A stretch of 64,000 nucleotides of DNA from contig CM022302.1 in assembly GCA_011799875.1 (NCBI GenBank), forward strand, positions 98,597,494 to 98,661,493, read 5' to 3'. Position 1 is the first letter of the stretch. Each line of letters begins with the position of its first letter. Below, one piece after another: positions 56,990 through 64,000 of the stretch. Source of the DNA: Thinopyrum elongatum (taxonomy: Eukaryota; Streptophyta; Magnoliopsida; Poales; Poaceae). A program made the position numbers and the translations under genes. Under the pieces are notes generated by a model. That model had not been told where the DNA came from and did not search any database. It was given only the letters and a program-made list of their open reading frames with translations.

Positions 56990-57850
56990 GCCCAGCTAAA
57001 GGCCCACCATATTTTTTCAGACACTAGTGTGCTGGCCCGTTAACAGCCTGCCATGTTTTGGGTCAAATTGAGGCCCATATCAGGTCAGGCCCGTTCACAG
57101 CATGTCGTGTTTTGGGCTAAATTATGGCCCATATCAGATCAGGCCCGTTAACAGGCCACTGTTCTTTTGGGCCCATTCTAAGCCGGGTTTGTATTTTAGC
57201 CTGTTAAATGCCTGTTTACCAGTTCGGCCCGATAATAGTTTCGGCCTGTTAGCGGCCCGTGGTGCATCTGGGCCATTGTCGACCCGGTTTCACTTTAGGC
57301 CATCTAACGGCCCATGCAGAAACTGGGCTATTTCTTGTCCGAAGTAACTTTAGGCCTCTTAACGGCCCGTAGTCTTCGTGGATAAATTTCAGCCCAACTG
57401 GCCTATCGGCCTGTTAATGGTCCGTGTAACAGTTGGGCCTAATTACAACCCGCATTGAATCCGGCCTGCTTGCAGCTCATCTGTTAATGGCCCGCGACAC
57501 TGTTGGGCCTACGGCCTGTGTTGATACCGGCTTGCTTAAAGTCCATAATTTTATTGGGCCAAACAGGGCCCGAGATATATTTTGGCCTGTTAACGGCTCA
57601 TTCTATTTGGGCCAAACATGGGCCTTAGGCAGTTTCGGCCTGTATTGGCCCATGAATTTTTTGGCTCAACGCTAGCCCAATCTAGTTTTTAGCCTGTTAA
57701 AAGCCCATGGTATTCTCTGGCCCAGCTGGCCAGAACTTTACTCGGCCTGTTAAAGGCGGAAAACTACTATACGTTTAGACCTGCTAATGGCCCAATATGA
57801 TTATAGGCCCATGTTTCGGCCCATATACAGCGAGTTACGGGCTGGCCTGA
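56990..57850. repeat. CACTA-2 subterminal array of GGCCTGTTAACGGCCCAT-type units
   Basis: Imperfect units containing GGCCTGTTAA, GGCCCGT or GGCCCAT and TTGGGCC recur about every 50-70 bases. Such arrays are usual near CACTA ends. They produce short plus-strand open frames that I do not accept as genes. Confidence 0.8.
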
Positions 57851-58283
57851 AGACCGACAACATTGAGATCCATTGAAGCTTCCGGCCTAAATTACAGCAT
57901 ACCGACCAAGAATAAACCTAGACTATACAATAAAGAAATTACAGCATATTACATCCACTAGGCATCAAAGTTCGCCACCGGTGATAATAAAGCGCAACGT
58001 GACCGCGGATTACATACACTAGGCATCAACGCTCGCCACCAGTGCATATAAATGCACCGAAAAAAGAATATACAAAACCGAGAGCACTTCAGAAGGCATT
58101 AGGCCTGGCCTAGACGTGCACCGCAAGCAGCCGAACAAGCTGATGAGACCTCAATTGTGTCAACGATAGATGCTCTATCCCTAGCTGTATAGCACCAAAG
58201 CCCGCAAGGCAGTCCTCTGAGATCTTATTTGCATCATTGACATCAAGTGGGAGCTGAGCTGAAGCAAGCCTTTCCGCTTTAAG

Positions 58284-58481
58284 TTAAGACTGAAGAAGTC
58301 GAACTGATTGAGGCAGCAACTGCACAGAGGTTGTCTCACAACTGCTGGTGAGTAGCTTCAACTCACTGTCTTCATCAAGACATGACCTTGGGGTCATCTC
58401 CCTCTCTTCAAGATGGTTTGGCTCACTATCTTCCCTAAAGTTCTGCCTGGCATAAGAGATATGACTCTGAAAGAGAAACAA
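58284..58481 (-). other. Short unassigned reading frame in CACTA-2
   Basis: A 65-residue minus-strand frame (contains NHLEEREMTPRSCLDEDSEL and ends LPQSVRLLQS) has an acidic, Leu-rich look and begins at ATG after a T-rich stretch. It may be an exon of the CACTA-2 accessory gene. No domain is recognised and no neighbouring exon is clear. Confidence 0.3.
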
Positions 58482-58602
58482 GGAGACACGTAACAGGTTT
58501 CACAATTATATAAGCAAATAAATGGATCTGTTCTGCATAAGGAACATGTTTTTACAACTACAATTTAGAACTGGTAGTTGTTGCAAACATCCAATCAGAT
58601 GT

Positions 58603-59280
58603 CACTGGTACGGCGATGTGCTATACAAACGGTTTTTAACCCCTTTCCGTGACGGCATTTGGAACCATCGCCAAGTGAGTGTGGGTGATAGGGGGGTCCT
58701 TCCCACATGACCCAGAAACCATCGGGGATAGGGAGCCAAGATCCATATACAGTACTCCTACTCGTTTGTGCTCGCATTGCCATCGCAGTCGGTATTCTGT
58801 GGTGCTACGTTTACGATGCACGACCCATCACAAATGGTTCACTATTATAGAACGTGTATGATAAGCAGACAATCACACACATTCGCTTTTCCCAAACCGT
58901 ATGCGATAACTAATTAAGAAGATTAGCTAATCATCGTACGAGTGTCGGACAGGATTACGAAATGTTAGACCGTCGTAACATCGTCATACACGACAACTAT
59001 CACACACGCTATTCTGTGGTGCAACGTTTACGATGCATACTTCATCAGAAACAGTTTATGGTTGCGAATCATGTACGATAAGGCAACTATCACAAACATT
59101 TAGTTTGCCTGCATCGTTTATGATATTGTCTGACATCACACATGCTTTGCAAACGGCAACCGTGTGCATGCTTGCACATGTTTCCTCTTTGTGAACCGTG
59201 TCAGATTATGGTGTATACCACAAACATTTGTGTTTTACCAACTGTGTGTGCCGTAACGACCTGGAGAGCGTAATTTCACC
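58603..59280. mobile_element. CACTA-3: probable third CACTA end with subterminal repeats
   Basis: It begins CACTGGTACGGCGATGTGCT, preceded by TGT. The following 650 bases are rich in short motifs such as TATCACACACGCTATTCTG, ACGTTTACGATGCA and CAAACATTT in both orientations, as in known Triticeae CACTA subterminal regions. The other end is not visible. The B3-type gene fragment lies just inside it. Confidence 0.6.
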
Positions 59281-59466
59281 ATAATTTAATTGCTGCTATT
59301 TCAAATTATACCAGATTTGAATTTGAATTTGAATGTATGCTATAGCTTTATTCATATCCATCAGGTTCAAACAACCAATGCATTATTCGATTCATAGGTA
59401 CATATGTTCAAGAATTATATAAGAACCAAATAAAGAATGATGAACCACAGTTGTATACTTGTACTA

Positions 59467-59990
59467 TTAAAGACGGTAAAGAAAGAGGCGAAATACATTC
59501 TGGTTGCTGAACAAGGTGAAGCGGAATGCCCATATTGTGCCCTCCTCCATGCAGAAGGCACGCACGACTCTAGTCCAACCCCTTGTGATGGCCGACCACC
59601 CATCCTTCACGGTCTTCATGAAAACATCTAGATAATCATCGTGTTCTGATAGAAATACTTTAACCTTTGCATGCCCACCAATCATGTAGTTTGAGAGGTA
59701 ATCTTGAGTAAACTGCTTTGGGAACCACTTCAAAGGAAAAAGATTCAGACATTGTCATCTAACACAACTCATTATGGGCAGTAAAAAGAAGGCTGCAGAG
59801 TTCTTACTTACCATCCTGCAGTTCGCTGTTGTCTTGGATAAAGTGTAAACAAATAGTTTAATTGCCATCTTTTGACCCATTTTACTAACAATCTTTATCA
59901 GCTTCCTCACTTGATGCTGGTTCATCGATATCTCATTGCCTCATACGCAGAAAGGGTCGAAGCGCGGATCTTTACCAATGACATATGTAC
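59467..59990 (-). pseudogene. Captured B3 DNA-binding-domain gene fragment
   Basis: Two exons are readable on the minus strand. The first (59990-59812) follows an acceptor TTTTAG and reads YVIGKDPRFDPFCV, TGA, then GNEISMNQHQVRKLIKIVSK to TANCRM, ending at a GTAAGT donor. The second (59727-59467) follows a GAAG acceptor and reads FPKQFTQDYLSNYMIGGHAK, then VKDGWSAITRGWTRVVRAFC and GTIWAFRFT, then a stop. The second exon has the hallmarks of the plant B3 domain, which binds DNA in transcription factors: the K-F stretch, the R-G-W-x-x-V core and the F-R-F-T end. The TGA at 59941-59943 breaks exon 1. Its position inside CACTA-3 suggests capture by the transposon. B3-like genes in CACTA elements recur in wheat from memory, so this may be an element gene. 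Confidence 0.72.
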
Positions 59991-60164
59991 CTAAAAGCAC
60001 CAAGTTAATATTAGAAGCTAAACAACAATTGCACAATGACGTAGTACAACACTCTTTTATAATATCTTATAACATCCAATATACTCACATATTAGATGAA
60101 TTAACATCTTATATTATGGGCCGGAAGGAGTTTATTGCATTCTTATAAATTATCGGCTGATTAA
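59991..60164. other. AT-rich flank upstream of the B3 fragment
   Basis: It contains the 3' splice acceptor region of the first readable B3 exon and AT-rich sequence. No further exon is recognised. Confidence 0.4.
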
Positions 60165-60450
60165 CTGTTGCTGTATCCATGGGTTAGAGTTAGTTTGAGC
60201 TAGTTCGGGCTCAAATAGCCCTAAAGTATATCCAAACATGAGGGCTAGTTTGAGCTAGTTGCATCTAACCCACCCAAAAAAACTATCCAACCCAAGAGGT
60301 GCTAATTGGAGCTAGTTCTCCTAGTGCATTTATTGTCAATCTAACCCTGTCATCCAAACACCTCTTTGGATGGAGTTAGTTCAGGGTTAGTCATGAGCTA
60401 GAAACTAACTCTAACCTCTAGCTAAGTTGAGTATCCAAACAGGGCTGTGT
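60165..60450. mobile_element. MITE-like element (Tourist/Harbinger style ends)
   Basis: The left part GGGTTAGAGTTAGTTTGAGC and the right part, complement of CTAGAGGTTAGAGTTAGTTT, form an inverted pair around an interior with more GAGCTAGTT and TATCCAAAC motifs. The right end TATCCAAACAGGGC is typical of grass Tourist MITEs. The left end is degenerate (CTGTTGCTGTATCC) and no clear target duplication is seen. It is followed by a short TTG/CTG run. Confidence 0.5.
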
Positions 60451-60610
60451 TGTTGTTGTTGTTGCTGCTGCTCTTCTGCGTACATCTAGACATCATCAGA
60501 ACATTAAGGTAACACTCTTCCTTGTTGCTATATAGCCTAGGATTGCATATTTAGACATTAAGTACAGTGCATGTTGCTATGTAGCCTCAGATATATTACA
60601 TATGGCCCTA

Positions 60611-62273
60611 TGATACGTCTCCAACGTATCTGTAATTTTTGATTGTTCCATGCAATTATATTATCTATCTTGGATGTTTTATATGCTATTTTATATGATT
60701 TTTGAGACTAACCTATTAACCTAGAGCCAAGTGCCAGTTTCTGTTTTTTCCTTGTTTTTGAGTTTCACAGAAAAGGAATATCAAACGGAGTCCAAATGAG
60801 CTGAAAATTTACGATGATTTTTTATGGACCAGAAGAAGCCCCCGGAGCAAAAGAGTTGGGCTAGAAGAGCCACGAGGCATCCACAAGTGGACGGCGCGTC
60901 CCCCCTAGGGTGTGCCCCCTGTCTTCTCATCGCCTCGTGGACCCCCTTGACTTGTTCCCGACGCCAAAAATTCCTATAAACATAGAAACCCCCAGAAATA
61001 AACCTAGATCAGGAGTTCCGCCGCCGCAAGCCTCTGTAGCCACGAAAAACCAATCGGGAGCCTGTTCCGGCACCCTGCCGGAGGGGGAACCCATCACCGG
61101 TGGCCATCTTCATCATCCCGGCGGTCTCCATGACGAGGAGGGAGTAGTTCACCCTCGGGGCTAAGGGTATGTACCAGTAGCTATGTGTTTGATCTCTCTC
61201 TCTCTCGTGTTCTTGATAAGGCACGATCTTGATGTACCACGAGCTTTTTTACTATAGTTGGATCATATGGTGTTTCTCCCCCTCTATCTTCTTGTGATGA
61301 ATTGAGTTTTACCTTTGAGGTTCACTATTATCGGATTGAATACTATTATGGATTTGAGAACACTTGATGTATGTCTTGCGTGGGATACCCGTGGTGACAA
61401 TGGGGTGTTCTATTGATTCACTTGATGTATGTTTTGGCACTCAACTCGCGGATTCCCGAGGTGACATTGGGGTTATCTATGCATAGGGGTTGATGCATTT
61501 TTTTGTCCTTGTTTCTCCGCTAGGAATCTTGGGGCACTCTTTGAGGTTCTTTGTGTTGGATTGAATATTATGAATCTGAAGTTGTTTGATGCATATCGTA
61601 TAATTGACCCACGGATACTTGTGGTGACATTGGAGTATCTAGGTGACATTAGGGTTGATTGATGTGTGTCATATGGTGTTATTTTACTACGAACTCTAGG
61701 GCTGTTTGTGACACTTATAGGAATAGCTCAATGGATTGATCGGAAAGAATAACTTTGAGGTGGTTTCGTACCCTACAAGCAATTTCATCTTATGTTGTCC
61801 GCGATAGGAACTTTGGAGTGACTTTTGTCGCACGTTGAGGGATTGCCATATGATCTAATTATGTTATCATTGTTGAGAGAACTTGCACTAGTGAAAGTAT
61901 GAACCCTAGGCCTTGTTTCCAAGCATTGCAATACCATTTTTGCTCACTTTTGTTACTAGTTACCTTGCTGTTTTTATATTTTCAGAATACAAAAACCTAT
62001 ATCTACCATCCATATTACACTTGTATCACTATCTCTTCGCCGAACTAGTGCACCTATACTATTTACCATTGTATTGGGTGTGTTGGGGACACAAGAGACT
62101 CTTTGTTATTTGGTTGCAGGGTTGTTTGAGAGAGACCATCTTCATCCTACGCCTCCCATGGATTGATAAACCTTAGGTCATCCACTTGAGGGAAATTTGC
62201 TACTGTCCTACAAAACTCTGCGCTTGCAGGCCCAACACGAGTCTACAAGAAAAAGGTTGCGTAGTAGACATCA
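60611..62273 (+). repeat. 5' LTR of the Athila-like element
   Basis: A 1,663-bp unit from TG to CA. It contains repeated TTGATGTATGT and CCGTGGTGACAATGGGG-type phrases (61360-61660), which are degenerate internal repeats, and no convincing gene. Bases 60606-60610 (CCCTA) would be the left target duplication. Confidence 0.85.
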
Positions 62274-62283
62274 AGCTCTTTTC

Positions 62284-62302
62284 TGGCGCCATTGCCGGGG
62301 AG
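62284..62302 (+). other. Primer-binding site, Asp tRNA type
   Basis: TGGCGCCATTGCCGGGGA matches the complement of the plant tRNA-Asp 3' end with one mismatch, ten bases after the LTR. Confidence 0.8.
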
Positions 62303-62475
62303 GTTAGTGCTTGAAGGTATATCTTTAGATCTTGCAACTGAATCTTTTAGTTTCTTGTTTTATCACTAGTTTAGTCTATAAAAGAAAACTACAAAAAAAT
62401 GGAATTGAAGTTGCCTAATATGCTTCATCTTTTTAATGTCTTTCGTGAAAATGATGGGAAGGAAATTGTGCTCAA

Positions 62476-63369
62476 GTGTTAGAAGAAGAAGTCTATAAAT
62501 TGTTTGGCACTAAATCTTTGAATGATGAGCATGATTGCAATGTTGTTAGTATGAATTCTTTGAATATCCATGATGCTAATGATATGCAAAGCCACAAGCT
62601 TGGGGATGCTATGTTTGATGAAGATGATATTTTTAGTCCCCCAAGTTTTGATGCGCAAATTTATTATGATGAAAGCATGCCTCCTATTTATGATGATTAT
62701 ATTGATGCAAGTGGGTTTGGAAGAGTGTCAACTCTAGGTACTACTGATCCCACTATTTTGAAGGGTGTTGAATCTTTTCACAATATTGATAAAAGTGGAT
62801 TTGGAGAGGTCATGACTTTATTTAGTGATGAATCCACTATTTTGGAAGAGGTTCCAATTGATTATGAGAACAAAGTTGCTATCTATGATGATTATTGTGA
62901 TGACATGTATGCTATAAAGAATAATGATAACCATGAAACTTGTCATCATGATTTTAATTTTCAATTGGATTATGCCTCGCATGATAGTTATTTTGTTGAG
63001 TTTGCTCCCACTACTTTTCATGAGAATAAATTTGCTTATGTGGAGAGTAGTAAAATTTCTATGCTTATAGATCATGAAAAGAATGCTTTGTGTGATGAAT
63101 ATGTTGTTGAATTCATTCATGATGCTACTGAAAGTTATTATGAGAGAGGAACATATGCTTTTACATGTTGCAATAATATCAAGTTCCCTCTCTATGTATT
63201 GAAAATCTTGAAGTTTTGCTTGTTTTGCCTTCCTATGCTAGTTGATTCTTGTTCCCATAAGTTGTTTGCTCACAAAATACCTATGCATAGGAAGTGGGTT
63301 ATACTTAAATGTGCTAGTCATATGCTTCATGATGCTCCCGTTATGTTTCAATTCTTATCTTTTATGTGA
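62476..63369 (+). CDS. Unknown 297-residue protein of the Athila-like element
   Basis: An open frame runs from ATG 62476 to TGA 63367-63369. It is very acidic and Asp/Tyr/Asn-rich in the first 200 residues, with two related segments (ASGFGRVSTLGTTDPTILKG and KSGFGEVMTLFSDESTILEE). A hydrophobic Cys-rich part follows (FPLYVLKILKFCLFCLPMLV, then CSHKLFAHKIPMHRKWV). The hydrophobic part could be one membrane segment. It has no zinc knuckle, protease or reverse transcriptase motif. An upstream frame (ATGGAATTGAAGTTGCC, 62400) in a different phase ends at 62478. I recognise the protein as a recurring wheat retroelement product of unknown function. Confidence 0.7.
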   Translation: MLEEEVYKLFGTKSLNDEHDCNVVSMNSLNIHDANDMQSHKLGDAMFDEDDIFSPPSFDAQIYYDESMPPIYDDYIDASGFGRVSTLGTTDPTILKGVESFHNIDKSGFGEVMTLFSDESTILEEVPIDYENKVAIYDDYCDDMYAIKNNDNHETCHHDFNFQLDYASHDSYFVEFAPTTFHENKFAYVESSKISMLIDHEKNALCDEYVVEFIHDATESYYERGTYAFTCCNNIKFPLYVLKILKFCLFCLPMLVDSCSHKLFAHKIPMHRKWVILKCASHMLHDAPVMFQFLSFM

Positions 63370-64000
63370 GCATCATTGAGATCATCATGCCTAGCTAAAA
63401 AGGCATGAAAGAAAAGCGCTTGTTGGGAGACAACCCAATACTTACCCCTACTGTTTTGTGTGTTCATATGATTAAGCTACTGTATTAATCATGTTTTATA
63501 GCTTTTGTTTGAATAAAGTGCCAAGTAAAGCCTTTGGGGTAGTGTGGATGATAGTTGACTTGATTCTGTGCAAAAACAGAAACTTTTGTGTCCAGTAACA
63601 GAATTGTTAAAATTCACTGGAACATGGAAAAACTATGAATTTTTTACATAGGATTGAAATACAAATTTTCTACGTTGTCCTAATTTTTCAGATTTTTAGA
63701 GTAACATAAGTATGAGCTTAATTCAGATCTTTACAGACTGTTCTGTTTTTGACAGATTCTGTTTTTGGTGCATAGTTTGCTTGTTTCCTAGTTTCTATGG
63801 CTTATATTGCTCAATATATATTTTAGAAATGATAGGGTACAGTAGGTATCATGTGGTAAAAAAATTTGAATATTGTCTTGACAGTACCAAAGTGAATGAT
63901 TTGTTTTATCATACTAACCCATCTCACGAAGTTCCGTTAAGTTTTGTGTGATTGAAGTTTTCAAGTTTTGGGTGAGATATCGATATGAGGAGAATAAGGA
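63370..64000. other. Non-coding interior of the Athila-like element
   Basis: AT-rich sequence with no gene recognised on either strand. The short open frame at 63712-63951 has no recognisable domain. Confidence 0.5.

Larger units (their letters stand above)
56525..58602. mobile_element. CACTA-2: left end and subterminal region of a second CACTA element
   Basis: It starts CACTACAAAAAAAATACACT inside the TNP2 gene of CACTA-1, preceded by CAA (a possible 3-bp target duplication). The next 180 bases hold inverted TTCCGTGATGAT and ATCATCACGGAAGTG motifs. The right end is not found in this window, so its extent beyond the apparent CACTA-3 start is unknown. Confidence 0.78.
60611..64000 (+). mobile_element. 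Athila-like LTR retrotransposon, 5' part, probably non-autonomous
   Basis: The 5' LTR starts TGATACGTCTCCAACGTATC and ends TAGACATCA at 62273. A tRNA-Asp-type primer site follows. The interior carries a 297-codon frame unrelated to gag or pol, then long non-coding DNA with GCGCTTGTTGGGAGACAACCC (about 63416-63436). The 3' end lies beyond the window. The Athila assignment rests on the primer site and interior style and is inference. Confidence 0.8.

Overview
The window looks like intergenic DNA from a large grass genome of the Triticeae (wheat, barley or Aegilops type). I see no intact host gene, tRNA, rRNA or CRISPR array. Nearly everything is transposable elements inserted into one another. 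The assignment rests on CACTA elements with TTTAGTCCCGGTT hairpin ends, on Ty3/gypsy elements of the Tat, Tekay and Athila types, on a copia element, and on captured B3-domain sequence. All of these are typical of wheat-group chromosomes. Family names come from memory of these lineages; no database was searched.

Layout. Bases 1-377 are the RNase H part of a gypsy pol gene on the minus strand, cut at 378 by a large CACTA element (CACTA-1) that occupies the host layer from 378 to at least 56524. CACTA-1 reads on the minus strand. Its second gene (Ptta/En/Spm domain, proline-rich linker, Ulp1-type protease) runs from 14102 down to about 974. Its TNP2 transposase gene runs from 56524 down to 18921. 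Between the two genes lie a hairpin cluster (15570-15780) and seven copies of a ~336-bp tandem repeat (16380-18740).

Insertions into CACTA-1. (i) Tat-A, a plus-strand gypsy element at 2980-12283, with target duplication GCGGG. (ii) A copia element at 20197, with target duplication TCACA. It is now a solo LTR followed by a rearranged second block, forming a 2,479-bp direct duplication (20491-22969 and 25257-27735). (iii) Tat-B, a minus-strand gypsy element at 27813-56052, with target duplication AATAT. It has three LTRs rather than two. (iv) Inside the right LTR of Tat-B, a plus-strand Tekay-type chromovirus at 45004-56045, with target duplication ACCGA and mosaic LTRs. (v) At 56525, a second CACTA (CACTA-2), which appears to contain a third (CACTA-3, from 58603) carrying a captured B3 domain. 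A MITE-like unit (about 60165-60450) and the 5' end of an Athila-like, probably non-autonomous retrotransposon (60611 to the window end) follow.

How the genes work together. In intact relatives, TNP2 and the second CACTA protein act on the terminal repeats, and gag-pol copies the retroelements. Here almost all frames carry nonsense codons or frameshifts. The most coherent coding unit is the antisense gene of Tat-B (32105-36110, four exons), whose frame holds through splicing with one in-frame TAG. Tat-A carries a more decayed counterpart. The most interesting signals are structural: exact matching target duplications that order the insertions, a short templated filler copied from neighbouring CACTA DNA into a Tat-B LTR, the patchwork Tekay LTR pair, the three-LTR Tat-B array, and a 17-bp CTTGCCG minisatellite in every Tat-B LTR.
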